Counted from the first letter of the stretch, positions 42,931 to 53,991 are shown. The stretch is 64,000 bases of DNA from Bemisia tabaci (GCF_918797505.1 NC_092795.1:6853434-6917433); one strand, 5' to 3'. Numbers and translations: made by a program. Notes: a model not told the origin generated them from the sequence alone.

Positions 42931-43373
42931 ATAAGCCACCAGAATGATATGGATGATATGATCAGCAGATTCGGATATTCAAGTATCGGTCTGATGAGAA
43001 TCTATCATAAAGAAATTGTAAAAAGTATAGAAGCAAAAGTACGTGGGTATCCATACTCACTTTGCAGTTTTTCTTCAACAGAAAAATGAAAGGGGAAAAA
43101 AAAACAAAAAAAAAAAAAAAACATATGATGATAGAAAAAGTTAAAAAAACACAGGCTCACCAGAAGTTTAATCCAATTCCTTTTGAAGTAAGCTCATCCT
43201 CCGCCCTATTACAGTAATAGCGTGAATGTACCTTTAATAAAAGTAGTTTGAAGGTGAAAATTTTTGCTACAAACCATCTCCCCCACGCTGTCAAGAATTC
43301 AAACCACAAAACAGTCATGATGGGAGAGGCTCGTAGCTTTGCCGCCGAGTTGTAAAGCTGCTCTGCTCTGGCT

Positions 43374-43625
43374 CTGCCGTGCCAAGGAAGAACGTCGTAT
43401 GAGCCTTCAGACGTTGCCAAATTTCCTCCAATAAAAACCAAATTTACTGGGAAATTGCGGATGTTACTTTCTGAAATTTTCAGATAATTTTGTACTTAAT
43501 TTAATCCAAAAAATCTGAACTTTTCAAGGAAAAATATACAAGAATGTTTTCAAAAATACATGTTTTATCAAGGGAAATTTGGCAACTCTCAAATATTCAT
43601 ACGGCGTTCTTCCTTAGCACGGCAG
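43374..43625. mobile_element. MITE family A, copy 10, inside the foldback left arm
   Basis: Ends CTGCCGTGCCAAGGAAGAAC and GTTCTTCCTTAGCACGGCAG. Flanks GGCT and TGCT agree in 3 of 4. The right foldback arm has no such element at the matching site, so this insertion is younger than the foldback arms. Confidence 0.92.
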
Positions 43626-44059
43626 TGCTGCGGGGATACTTCTCATTGACTACTGAAAAAGTTAACTAAAAGGAAACATGTTAAATTAACAGCATAACCA
43701 GAAAAATGTTGAATTGAAGAATGAACCGCGCGTTTAGAATTACACGAGCAATGTCGCCGTTACTTTGATTTTAAAGAAAGAAAGCAGCAAAAATTACATT
43801 GGGATACAAGGATATGTAATTGATTTTGTCTTTGAAATAATTAAATTACCTTAGATTGTGCTTTGAATTGAAACAAGGCCGAACGTACTTACAATTTTGT
43901 GCTCGAGTGTTCGTTCTAATGAAGTGTCATCAATGGAGAAAATTTTATCGGAATAAAATTGTGTCTTCGGAACACAAAGCAGTGCATTTGATGGCTGGAA
44001 CACGACTCACAAGTATAAGGTAAGTTCATACTTATAACTTGTTAAACAGTCTAGGGAAA

Positions 44060-44546
44060 TAACAAGAGATAGAATTCAAAGCAGTATAGAAGAGAAATTA
44101 CAGAGCAGAGGATTTTAATTATCGAGAAAAGAAGGGTTTCCCTCACACTAGCTTTTCCGGTAAATTCGTTAGTCTTATGACAATAAAAAAAATGAGCCTT
44201 ACATGATAATATAAAAAATAGAGACAAGAAAGTGACGTAATCGTAGCAACCCTTAAGACAGGAGGATGGAAGAATATTTAAGCAATGTGGCAACGCCGTT
44301 ACTTCCCCGCCTCCCGCCACTGGCCACTCTGCAGTTTGCTGCGTGAGGAAAACAAAGGAAGATGCCGTTGAGCAAGGGAAGATTTGGAAATTCCACCCCA
44401 AACCTACGCGGCCGAGGGCTCGCGGGGCTCGCGTTGGTCTGATCTGATCAGTCTAGGACTACGATTAGTCTTACTGCCTGCGTATCATTAGCGTGTCGCC
44501 GCTCAGATTTTTCTTCTGTGTTGCTTTAAATTTTCTCGTTTTTTCC
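44060..44546. other. Foldback central spacer
   Basis: Lies between the two arms. A 116-codon minus-strand frame (44051-44401) extends into the arm and shows no transposase motif. Confidence 0.5.
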
Positions 44547-45348
44547 CTAGACCGTTTAACAAATTATCAGTATGATCTTACCTTATACCTGTGAGTTGTG
44601 CTCCAGCCAATGCACTGCTTTGTGTTCTGAAGATACATTTTTACTCCAATAATATGGTCTCCATCGTTGACACTTCATTTGAACAAACACTCAAGCACAA
44701 AATTGTAAGTACCTATTGGCTTGTTTCAATTCAAAGCACAATCTAAGTAATTTAATTATTTCAAAGACAAAATCAATTACATATCCTTGTATCCGTATGT
44801 AATTTTTGCTGCTTTCTTTCTTTTAAATCAGAGTAACAGCGATGTCACTCATGCAATTCTAAACGCGCGGTTCATTCTTCAATTCAACATTTGTCTGGTT
44901 ATGCTGTTAATTTAATATGTTTCTTTTTAGTTAATTTTTTCAGTTGTTGATGGAAAGTATCCCCGCGGCAGCTTTGCAACTCGGCGGCAAAGCTACGAGC
45001 CTCTCCCATCATGACTGTTTTGTGGTTTGCATTCTTGACAGCGTGGGGGAGATGGTTTGTAGCAAAAATTTTCACCTTCAAACTACTTTTATTATAAAGG
45101 TACATTCATGCTATTACTGTAATAGGGCGGAGGATGAGCTTACTTCAAGAGGAATTGGACGAAACTTCTGGTGAGCCTGTGTTTTTTTAACTTTTTCTAT
45201 CATCATATGTTTTTTTTTCCCCCTTCATTTTTCTGTTGAAGAAAAACTGCAAAGCAGTGAGAATGGATACCCATGTACTTTTGCTTCTATACTGTTTACA
45301 ATTTTTTATAACAGATTCTCATCAGACCGAGACCTTGTCTCATTGGAA

Positions 45349-45785
45349 TTCAACGATCAGGATCATTCAAGCTGGTTTGGATTCAACGATCAGGATCATT
45401 CAAGCTCGTTGAAATGCAACGATCAGGATCATTCAAGCTGGTTGGGATTCAACGATCAGGATCATTCAAGCTCGTTGAAATTCAATGATCAGGATTATTC
45501 AAGCTCGTTGGAATCCAATGATCAGGATCATTCAAGCTCGTTGGAATCCAATGATCCGGATCATTCAAGCTCGTTGAAATCCAATGATCCGGATCATTCA
45601 AGCTCGTTGAAATCCAATGATCCGGATCATTCAAGCTCGTTAAAATCCAATGATCAGGATCATTCAAGCTCGTTGGAATCCAATGATCCGGATCATTCAA
45701 GCTCATTGAAATCCAATGATCCGGATCATTCAAGCTCATTGAAATCCAATGATCCGGATCATTCAAGCTCATTCGGGCGCATTAA
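45349..45785. repeat. Regular 33-bp tandem array, about 13 units
   Basis: The unit contains CAATGATCCGGATCATTCAA then GCTCGTTGAAATC. Each unit holds a GATCCGGATC-type palindrome. Because 33 is a multiple of 3, both strands translate as open frames (for example NDPDHSSSLKS repeats); these are not genes. The leftmost units are the most diverged. Confidence 0.93.
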
Positions 45786-46070
45786 AATTCAATGATCAAG
45801 TGAACGATCTGGATCATTCAAATTTGAATGAGCTGACGAAAAACTCATTCAAATTGAATGATCCGGATCGTTCATTTTTCAATGAGCTTGAATGATCCAT
45901 TTTTTCTCGGGGAAGCTGCATGATTTTGAAAACACTGTAATCGCGCTGGTTCCTTTGACCTGAATACGATCCAGCTAGAGGAACCTAAAAAAGTTGAATT
46001 TTCGGGGAAGTATTGAATAAGTACCGTAAAAATACTGATTTTTCGCCAGCCAGTGTAAGTAGACACCCTG

Positions 46071-46347
46071 TACCTCCTTTGCACCCGATGCATTTGTACA
46101 AGTGTGCAACTTCGCGGCTCCCGACGCGACGTGGCCGAAGTGGAGTCCCCCCATTCTAAGCTAAAACCTCGCATCTCCATACCAAGTTTTCGTTGTGTTA
46201 AGTTAAGTGGTTTTCGCCCAGCACGATTGACTTATTATAACACTCCCAACGTGTGAAACCGTCGACACCAACATCGCCCCTTGGTCGACAACAAACGAGG
46301 CAGCATGCGCAGCGCACAACGACGTGACTTACTTAGTGGAGTCGGGT
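46071..46347. other. Spacer
   Basis: No feature recognised between the nest and the next family J copy. Confidence 0.4.
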
Positions 46348-46580
46348 CGTCGCACACTGGAACGAACCATCAGGAGAGTTCAGACACGAAATTATCGACT
46401 AAAACTGCAATTTTTCTTGTTAGTTTCGTCATATTTTTAATTTTAAGGGTTACTTTTGACAGGAAATTTTACCGAGAAACCAATTTAATCTCTCATAAAC
46501 ATATAGGCTTCGTATTGATGAAAATACAAACGTTTAAAGTTTCAACATCATGTTTTACCGATCAGGTCCACTGTGCGCCG
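46348..46580. mobile_element. MITE family J, copy 4 (diverged)
   Basis: GTCGCACACTGGAACGAACC on the left and GATCAGGTCCACTGTGCGCC on the right. Interior TTAGTTTCGTCATATTTTTA and ATTTTACCGAGAAACCAATT are diverged from the other copies. Confidence 0.75.
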
Positions 46581-46908
46581 GCCAGCACGCTGAATGAAAA
46601 CAGCCACTCGATATTGTTCAAAATTAGCCGACGCAATGACTTTGTCTAGCGTCGAGGGTCATTCACGGACGTGAGGAAACACGCTTGTTCTTTTATTTTC
46701 CTTTCTTTTCTTTGCATTTATTTCTCTTTTTCTCGCGAACTCCGCGCGCGATGGTGCTGGTGAGGTAGGCTCAGGGTCAAGTCGTTTTTCACGCCGGCTC
46801 TGACATCTCCGCGGAGACAATGGAAGTTGTTGGTAAAGCCACGCAGAGGAGGGCAGAGCGCTGTGGGGTGATTATGACGTCACACATCGCAACGACGGCC
46901 GGCCGGTT
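46581..46908. other. Spacer without recognised features
   Basis: T- and CT-rich, then GC-rich; nothing recognised. Confidence 0.4.
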
Positions 46909-47308
46909 CTGCTGTGTAAAGAAAAAACGCCGTATGAGCATTCGGACGTTGCCAAATTTCTTCCTTGAAAATACTTATTTTTGAAGACATTTTTGAATAT
47001 TTTTCTTTGAAATTTACAGAAATTTATAATATATAATTATTATATATTTTTAAATAATATATAATTTTAATTTTTTTTTAATTTTTTTTAAATATATAAT
47101 TATTATATATTTTTTTATTTTTTTTTTAATTATTATATATTTTTAGATATTTTGAATTTTTTTTACAGAATTTTTAGATCAAATTGTGAACGAAATCTTG
47201 TGAAAAATTGGAGGAGAAAAACTCAGAAATTTTCCTGAAATTCGTGATTTATCGAAGGAAATTTGGCAACGCTTAACGGCTCATACGGCGCTGTATTTAG
47301 CACGGCAA
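46909..47308. mobile_element. MITE family A, copy 11, with AT expansion
   Basis: Left arm CTGCTGTGTAAAGAAAAAAC with GCATTCGGACGTTGCCAAAT; right arm GCTCATACGGCGCTGTATTT then AGCACGGCA. It is about 400 bp because an AT-rich tract at 47028-47160 has expanded inside it. Confidence 0.84.
47028..47160. repeat. AT-only low-complexity tract
   Basis: Repeats of ATATATAATTATTATATATT and long T runs, nearly free of G and C. Confidence 0.9.
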
Positions 47309-47814
47309 GGCGGAGGTCAATCTACTTTCTTCTTTTTTCATCCCACATTTAATTTCCGCCCTGTAGAAATGGTTCTTTCCGGTTCTCATAATGAACTTGA
47401 GTTTTCCAACTGATGTAGCATAAGGATTTTGCGTACTTGAAGTTTTTAAATTTTCCTTCCTACAAAATCTTATTTCCTTGTTCATAAATCTCATTTACAA
47501 GAAGAAACTAAGCAGCGAAGGTCGGAGGAGGAGATTTTAAAAAATTGGGAAAGTGGCAAATTTCGACCGTTGTCTGAATTTTTTGAGTCGGATATGTAGA
47601 GACAATTAGAGCTAAGTTTTTCCTAATAATGGCAGGATTGATCTATTTCTTCCAGTTTGTTAAGAAAGTTCGATATGCATTCTGAGAACTTTTTCCGTCG
47701 AAGCGAACGAAGCACAGCGGAAGTCAGCTTCTTTCTATTCGTGGACTTGTCTCTGTGTGAGGGTGGAGGTGTGTTGTGTATGTGCGTATAAAACCAGAGA
47801 AAATCTGCATGATC
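47309..47814. other. Spacer without recognised features
   Basis: The minus-strand frame 47623-47943 runs into a hairpin element and has no recognised domain. Confidence 0.4.
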
Positions 47815-47950
47815 TGTTATCGATATTTCTCCATTTGAAGCCGTGGCAAAGAATCGATTATTATAGTGCTCGTTGCGAACTCCCTGTTTATCGATCTTTT
47901 TCCATAGGTTTAATGGCAGATCGACCGATATATCGCAAAGCACGTCACGC
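47815..47950. mobile_element. Hairpin MITE family N, copy 5
   Basis: TTATCGATATTTCTCCATTT and GGCAAAGAATCGATTATTAT on the left; GTTTATCGATCTTTTTCCAT and CGACCGATATATCGCAAAGC on the right. Confidence 0.72.
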
Positions 47951-48540
47951 TACTTATTTCACCAGACTTGGATCCTCGACAAATAATACTCGTGAAAAGT
48001 GAGTGGATGGCAACCGAGAAAAGTCCAGAGGAACTTCATTTAAAGCACCCGAATGTCAGGGAAAATCTGATAAAGATACCTACCATACGTGACCTATCTA
48101 CATTTTAAGTTTTGAAGCACCACTTATCACCACATTGTTGTGCTTTAGTGGTTCCGTGTTTTTTTTTTACAACTTTAACTCTAATAGATCACGTTTTCTT
48201 ATTGTTGGTGACGTCAATTTCTTGTTTAAAGCAATCTACATGTCCGCGACTTTGTAGTTTTTTGTTCAGAGCAGCCGGATGCATATGTCTATAACTCTGC
48301 ATGCATTAAGTTTCAAGTCATTCCCTCATGCTTGTTTTGTCCCGCACTTGACGATTGTTGGTTAAAATTATGATTACCTTTCTGTGGATCATTCTGTACT
48401 GGGATGGTCAAGGAGGGTGGGGACCTTTTGTAGAGTTCTTCAAACATCTTTAGTGATAATTTGTGAATTGCTATCAGCCTCTCCTAAAACTTTACCTTGC
48501 AGCAGCCTCATTTAGCCGAAAGAGCCGTTATAGTAAAATG
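47951..48540. other. Spacer without recognised features
   Basis: T-rich; no gene or repeat recognised. Confidence 0.45.
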
Positions 48541-48812
48541 CAGTGTTGCCGGCGGTCTGGAAACCGGGAAAGTCAGAGAATTTAAGGCGACCGAGGAAAG
48601 TCAGGGAAAATCAGGGAATTCAAAGGAAAAGTTAGGGAACTTAGGTGCGATTAGCAGAAGTGAGCGTAATTTAAAGGGGGAAAGATAAAGTGGAAGTTTG
48701 ATTCAATTGTTAGAGAAAGTCAGGGAATCCGAAAACTTTGGAGTCAGGGTAAAGCGAAAATAGTCAGGAAAAAGACAGGAAAATTTGAAGATGAAGAATT
48801 ACAGCAACCCTG
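48541..48812. mobile_element. Family S variant with 6-bp direct repeats
   Basis: Ends CAGTGTTGCCGGCGGTCTGG and TTACAGCAACCCTG. AAAATG flanks both sides (48535-48540 and 48813-48818). The interior has repeated AAAGTCAGGGAA motifs, as in the copy at 4643. Confidence 0.82.
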
Positions 48813-48951
48813 AAAATGAGAGAACCATACTGCATGGTGAAGAAAGTAACCAGCAACATTGAAAATGACGAGAAATGTTTTTTGCGCGAACTTCTCTTCC
48901 GTGCATAGTCATTTCGTTTCGATGCCTTCCATCATGTGGCTGGCAGTCCGG

Positions 48952-49239
48952 AAAGCCCTGGATAGACGATCGAATTTTGAACCAATTCCGATCAAAGTAG
49001 ACATGCTGATGACTGATGGTCACCATCTACCATCAAATTTTGACGGGCCGCTCTTATTTGTTCAAAGTAAGATCAGAATGGAGTGCCACGATTCATCATT
49101 GCCTGCCACAGGAAACATTTTTGCCTAGTTTTCATTTTAAAATGAAGCAATTTAATGAGTTTAAGACTGATGCCTCCCGACACTTTGATGCTACTTTGAT
49201 CGGAATTGGTTCGGGAATTCGATCGTGTATCCAGGGCTT
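48952..49239. mobile_element. Inverted-repeat element Z
   Basis: AAGCCCTGGATAGACGATCG then AACCAATTCCGATCAAAGTA on the left pair with TACTTTGATCGGAATTGGTT and CGATCGTGTATCCAGGGCTT on the right. About 288 bp, single copy here. Confidence 0.82.
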
Positions 49240-49648
49240 AAGGAACGGTGTTCGGATGAAGGGTGTTAGCAGGGCGAGGGTCCAGATGCAGTTGCAGATG
49301 ATGGGTGACGAAAGTTGCCTTGGTGCGGGAAGTCCGGGTCCGGGACCGCGGGACTCCACGCCGCGTTGGGGAACGTGCGAGGCTGCAACGGTCGCCGTCT
49401 TGGTGGCTGCAAGTGTCGACTCCAACGCGGTTTCCACGTCGCGGCGTCGTGCTTTATCTCCTCGGCCGACGTTTCACGTCCGACGACGTCCTGTTTTCGC
49501 GGATCCGACAACGGCTGCTCCGGCCGCAACACCTTTTTGTTCCTCTTTCCGCGCCCACGTGCTCCGAGCCAGGATCACGTTACCGCGGCCCAAGTGCAAA
49601 CACTGAGCCCGGTCGTAGAACGGTGCATTGTGCAAGTGCAGCATCCGG
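49240..49648. other. GC- and CpG-rich island
   Basis: Over 49310-49620 GC is much higher than in the surroundings and CpG is frequent (CGCGGCGTCG, GACGACGTCC). Three + frames and two - frames are open, which is compositional. It could be a promoter-proximal or exonic segment, but no splice signal or domain supports a gene. Confidence 0.4.
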
Positions 49649-49983
49649 CACGGAGAAAAGAACTTCGTGCGTGGGACCCAAAGTTTAGGTCGTATGGATC
49701 TCTGAAGTTTTCGGATTGAGCATCTGAACACTTCAGGTCCAGCTGCTGAAGTTTGGATCACGCATCTGAAACTTCAGTTCTTACATTGAAGTGCTTCGGT
49801 TTTCACATCCGAAAAACTTCGGTTCTCACATCTGAAGTACTTCAGATGTAAGAACTGAAGTTTCAGATGTGTGATCCGAACCTCGACAGCTAGACCTAAA
49901 GTGTTCAGATGCTCAATCCGAAAACTTCAGGGACCCATATGACCTAAACTTCGGGTCCCACGCACGAGGTTTTTTTCTCCGTG
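49649..49983. mobile_element. MITE family F, copy 2
   Basis: CACGGAGAAAAGAACTTCGT to AGGTTTTTTTCTCCGTG. It is over 90 percent identical by eye to copy 1 (36204). The TA flanks are not preserved here. Confidence 0.9.
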
Positions 49984-50044
49984 GGGGAATGGGTCAGTAA
50001 GACCTAGGTCTTGGGGCTCAAGTCCTAGCAGCGCCTGCCCTGCC

Positions 50045-50140
50045 TTAGTGGGCTGATTTTTTAAATTAATAGGCAAAGCGATAGACTTGGGACACAAAGG
50101 GAAAATCGAGTGATTCTTTCGGTTAAAACGGGTGGTTGGT
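50045..50140. repeat. Family M fragment
   Basis: AGTGGGCTGATTTTTTAAAT then TAATAGGCAAAGCGATAGAC matches one arm of family M. It ends at the following A element. Confidence 0.55.
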
Positions 50141-50143
50141 ATA

Positions 50144-50479
50144 CTGCCGTGCCAAGAAAAAACGCCGCACGAGCCCTCATACGTTGCCAAATCTCCGCCC
50201 ATAAAATATTTATTTTTGAAGAAATATTTGCAGAATAGGTGGCTCCGCCGCCTGGCCGCTCCGCTTCACCCCGTCCCTAGAGCGTCTTAAAAATGATTTT
50301 ATTACAATAGAGAAGATTTTTCCTTGTAATTTTCAGATATTTTATATTAAATTGCACATAATCGTGTGAAAAGAACCAAGAAAAATATTCAAAAGTGTTT
50401 CCAGCAAATTCGTTATTTTTATTGGAGGAAGAGTGGCTACATCTGAAGGTTTATACGGCGTTTTTCCCTAGCACGGCAG
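50144..50479. mobile_element. MITE family A, copy 12, with an internal GC-rich insert
   Basis: Ends CTGCCGTGCCAAGAAAAAAC and GCGTTTTTCCCTAGCACGGC plus AG. Bases 50232-50313 (including GTGGCTCCGCCGCCTGGCCG) are absent from other copies and are GC-rich. Confidence 0.86.
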
Positions 50480-51248
50480 TGCAGAGAAAGGAGAAGTTTT
50501 CCAGTTTTTTCCCACGAAACGAATAGTACTATAAACAAAGCAAGAAGTTGAATTTATCTTGATCCTCACTCTACATTGTCAGCTTTGAATCGTTGTATTG
50601 GTTCGGCATTTTCGATTCATCAAGCCACGAGAAAAACAGATTTTGCGCATGCTGTCACTTTTTCACCACGGTTTTAGACCCCTGTCCGTCCGAACTATGT
50701 TATGGAATACTTTTAAGAGTTTTCTTGCATGGACTTTTCCTTTCTTTTCGGCGTGATTCAGTTATTACATCATTAGATACACCAGAAACGCAATTTTATT
50801 TAATTAATCTTCAATCCTAATGACTTTAAGCTGTGAAATCTTCTCGACTTTAGATAAAATCTAGAAGTCTGATAACTTCGTTACATTTGTAGTTGTAAAT
50901 GCGAGCTGTTTATGTAATGCAATCAGTTCAAGTTCATGGTTGCGTCCAATCGGAGCAAAGTCCTCTTTAAATATTTATTTTTAAGACGGTTGACGCCCGT
51001 CTCGGCCAGAATTATCTAAATCGTCCGAAATTAAATTTGTGACCCGTCTTAACTTCGGGACGAAGCTCGCGCTGCAATCCATAATGATAATTAACTCCCG
51101 CCGTCAGGATTTGATCGCATTATCTTCTGGGGCAAAAAAAGGTGGATGTCTTAAAGTTTTAGCGATGGTATACGAAAGGGTCTAACCTTTGATAATGTAT
51201 AGAATTAAAAATTTTACACAGAGATGAAACTAATCGACAGTGTTCGTC
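50480..51248. other. Spacer without recognised features
   Basis: AT-rich; nothing recognised. Confidence 0.45.
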
Positions 51249-51490
51249 CGCAACCGCATTCGCATTCACATCGTCTGCGGTGTTTGAAAATCGCCGCTCT
51301 TATTTTAGTTTTTTAAGGGAAAAAATTTGACATCATTCCTCAAAGTTTTCGAAGAATTTTCTTCGTACCGAGAAGGATAATGGCAGCAGTTTTTTTGTAA
51401 TTGCCGTCGAGTAGTTTTCCATTTGAAAAATGAAGTATAGAAAGTCTGCAACGTCGTAAATTTAGATACGTGGTTGCGGACGTACACCGT
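51249..51490. mobile_element. MITE family H-like, copy 3
   Basis: GTCCGCAACCGCATTCGCAT on the left and ACGTGGTTGCGGACGTACAC on the right are inverted. The interior TCGCCGCTCTTATTTTAGTT is similar to the other H copies. Confidence 0.62.
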
Positions 51491-52887
51491 CAATATCCCA
51501 TAAATTCGGTAGATTTAAGAATTTAAACACGCCGTATCAAGAGAGCCTTTTGATCGGAAAGGAAATTGATGGAATATCACGCGGTACACTTCCAGTTCGA
51601 CTCGAAAAGTCCGATAAAGAAAAATTCTCTCACTCTTATTAAAGGGACTTTAGTTAGGCTAGAATAAATTCTTTTTTAGGAGATGAATTTGATCGTCTCT
51701 TAAATTGCTTGGTTGATCTCGCATGGAGTTTTTGCGTGTAGGTATCATTGCTCTTTGCGCCAAAATCAATACAAGATGTGCCGACATCATCTCAAATTCG
51801 GTGCAATATCACTTACAACTTCCTTATTCATCGAAAAAAAATTGATCAGCATAAGTGATTCTCCTCAGTTCACGTAGTCTCTGTTTCTGTTTCGATGAGT
51901 CTTGAAATCTGAAGAATGTCAACTGAGAATTTTTTATTTTTGATTTTAGTCCCGCGTTTGTCGGCACAGGAAGTTTTTAATTCACTCATATTCTTCGTAA
52001 TGTATTATCAATTGTAAGTCCTATTAAAGTTTTGTCGGTCATCAAAACGTTATTTATGTACGCATGTTGGTTGATCATATGATCAGCTAAGGGAACGTTA
52101 TCTTATTCTCACTATATGTAGAGGGAAAACGCGTCCGCAGTTTCTGATTGAACATAACAAGTGTCGCGCCAAACAGCGTAACTGCATGAGGGAAATCATA
52201 CGCAATGCGCGATTCTCCTCTTATAATCAGAATACAACGGCGTTAACTTGGCTCATCATATAATCAACCAACTTGTGTCGCTTGAGGCTTGACTTCAACT
52301 CCTCAATGCTTTGTTCCTCGTAAAACTTCATCTACGAATCGGGTAGTTTCCTGACATATTCTGGAACCATCTCGTGCAACACACAAATAATGGAGCAAAA
52401 AATCGTCGAAAGATGGTACGTTTTGGTACATAAACACACTCTCTGTCCCGTTCAGGAAAACTTTTAATGATCGAGAGCAATGTTTTGATGATTAATGTCG
52501 CGTGGGAACGACATAAAACAGAATCCAGACAGGAAGAGACGACCTCTGCTAAAAGAGACCTTCAGATAACAAACTTTGCGTAAATACCCACGTCTCCCTC
52601 TCTCTCGTTCTCCCCCTCTTTCTCTCTTTCTCTTTTGACCATTTTGCCAGATTTTATTCCATTGCGTGGAAAGCTGTTTTTTTTCCCTTTTTTCCATTTT
52701 TTTTCCACTTATCCAAGGAACATAATGGATCAGGGTCCTCTATATTGCTCGAACCGGTTCCACAACGTTCCATGGGGAAAAAATGAAATGCGTGGTTCAA
52801 GAGGGTGGCTGTGCGTTGGTTTAAGTTTCTAAGAAAGAAACACCAAGAAACGTGGTCCGAACTGTCTGTAACAAGGTGGCTAAGTAG
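51491..52887. other. Quiet spacer with traces of family L and a CT-rich tract
   Basis: GTGTCGCGCCAAACAGCGTA at about 52160 is a family L trace. A CT-rich tract runs at about 52589-52634. No gene is recognised. Confidence 0.4.
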
Positions 52888-52990
52888 TGCTGGGTCCACA
52901 CTACTTTGCAGGGAAAAAAGGCCAAAAAGTTCAAGAATTACAATGCAAGTCAAAAGTTTAGAGAATTTTATAAAAAAAAAAAAAAAATTA
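52888..52990. repeat. Family Y, one end, with poly-A
   Basis: TGCTGGGTCCACACTACTTT then GCAGGGAAAAAAGGCC matches the left end of the element at 35129. No right end is seen; an A-rich run follows at 52971-52987. Confidence 0.6.
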
Positions 52991-53590
52991 AAAATATGGC
53001 AGATTTCCTAAAAATTGCTGAGTAGGGCGGGCACCTACAGAATTCATTTGATATGCCGATGTAATCCAACAACCCCGTGCTCTTTTTTTCCGTGATCAAT
53101 CAGGGAAAATACATGGAAATCGGGGAATTTGAAAGTCGAAGAAAGTAGAAACCCTGAAACCTGGAAAATGCAATGAAACTCATCAAAAATTTCCCGCTAC
53201 CTGTTTTTCAATTTATTTTCATTCGATTTTATTCGAGGACTTTTAATGTCAAGTGCTATACAAACCACTATTGTCGCGACAACTGTCCAAATCAAGCCTG
53301 GAGGAAAAGTTATTTACCTTGAATTGCTGGAGGATAACCGCTGCCGGCGGTGGGAGATCCAGAGCTGGAGCAGTGGGAAATTGATAAAAGCGGTAAACGG
53401 AGAGGTGTATCTGCAAACGGGCAGATAAGACGAGGGTGCAGACAGGAAATCCGACTGGCGAAGTTTGGGGAGTTTCTCCGCAATTGCCGCATTGAATCCG
53501 TTAACTTTTTTTCAAGTTCCCCGTTTCCAGTTGCTGCAGCCCCACTCAGCGCAGCGGGCCCGCAAACTTTCGAAACGCCTCAAAATGCAT
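52991..53590. other. Spacer, includes a family S fragment
   Basis: CAATCAGGGAAAATACATGG and AATCGGGGAATTTG at 53096-53135 with TAGAAACCCTG nearby look like a decayed S end. Frames at 53246-53673 lack support. Confidence 0.35.
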
Positions 53591-53945
53591 CCTATCACTT
53601 TTTTACTTTATTTTTTGTCAACGTCTCAATGGCTAGAGTGCAAAACCACGTATCCTCGTTTGCGACGTGGTAGACCGCCAGCTATACTTTATTTTTTCCT
53701 TGGAAAACTAGTAAACTTAAGTTCTTGAACACTTCCTTGGTTGAGCTAGCTGGAAGTCTACCACTTCGCAAACGAAGATACGTGGTTCTGCACCCTATCA
53801 CTTTTTTACTTTATTTTTTGTCAACATCTCAATGGCTAGAGTGCAAAACCACATATCGCCGTTTGCGACGTGGTAGATTTCCAGCTATATATTATTTTTT
53901 CCTTTGAAAACTAGTAAACTTAAGTTCTTGAGCACTTCCTTGGTT
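53591..53945. repeat. Composite direct and inverted duplication
   Basis: The block CCTATCACTTTTTTACTTTA through CTAGTAAACTTAAGTTCTTG occurs twice in direct order (from 53591 and from 53799). Between the copies, GCTGGAAGTCTACCACTTCG with AAACGAAGATACGTGGTTCT (53749-53793) is the inverse of GTGCAAAACCACGTATCCTC ... CGCCAGCTA (53637-53683). So a palindromic unit was partly duplicated in tandem. Confidence 0.85.
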
Positions 53946-53991
53946 TTTCTCTCTATTAGCAAAGTAATCCGTAGAAATTTAAAGCTCTGTA

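Larger units (their letters stand above)
42524..45911. mobile_element. Foldback-type transposon, 3.4 kb
   Basis: Ends CCCGAGAAAAAATGGATC and GATCCATTTTTTCTCGGG. The arms run inward for about 1.3 kb (left to about 44060, right from about 44547) with long matched blocks, for example TCACCAGAAGTTTAATCCAA against its diverged complement at 45160, and GCTCGTAGCTTTGCCGCCGA against TCGGCGGCAAAGCTACGAGC. Both arms carry short tandem repeats next to the ends. The central 490 bp is unique. No transposase frame is present. The architecture resembles foldback elements; relation to a known family is not shown. Confidence 0.85.
42321..45976. mobile_element. Second layer, inverted arms around the foldback element
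   Basis: CAGCTGGATACATATCATTC and AAAAGGAACCAACACCAAAA on the left pair with CTGGTTCCTTTGACCTGAAT and ACGATCCAGCT on the right. This may be a separate MITE (ends recall family Q) or inner arms of the S element. Confidence 0.5.
42003..46070. mobile_element. Outer family S element of a four-layer nest
   Basis: The left end CAGGGTGTCTGATCCGGAAA and the right end TAAGTAGACACCCTG match family S, and subterminal AATACTGATTTTTCGCCAGC matches the right end of the copy at 29918. Everything between about 42321 and 45976 is later insertion. Alternatively these are two separate S ends; the shared orientation favours one element. Confidence 0.68.

Noticed and set aside
44005..44025. Good splice donor AAG|GTAAGT
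   Set aside because: It lies inside the foldback arm and is mirrored in the other arm; there is no evidence for a host exon.
44051..44401. Possible transposase remnant in the foldback centre
   Set aside because: The 116-codon frame shows no DDE-type motif pattern and its C-terminal part is in the inverted arm.
45343..45795. 150-codon open frame of NDPDHSSSLK-type repeats, and its 96-codon minus-strand partner
   Set aside because: It is the translation of a 33-bp subterminal transposon array. Both strands are open because the unit length is a multiple of three.
49016..49606. 196-codon + strand open frame
   Set aside because: The first third lies in inverted-repeat element Z and the rest in a CpG-rich island where several frames on both strands are open.
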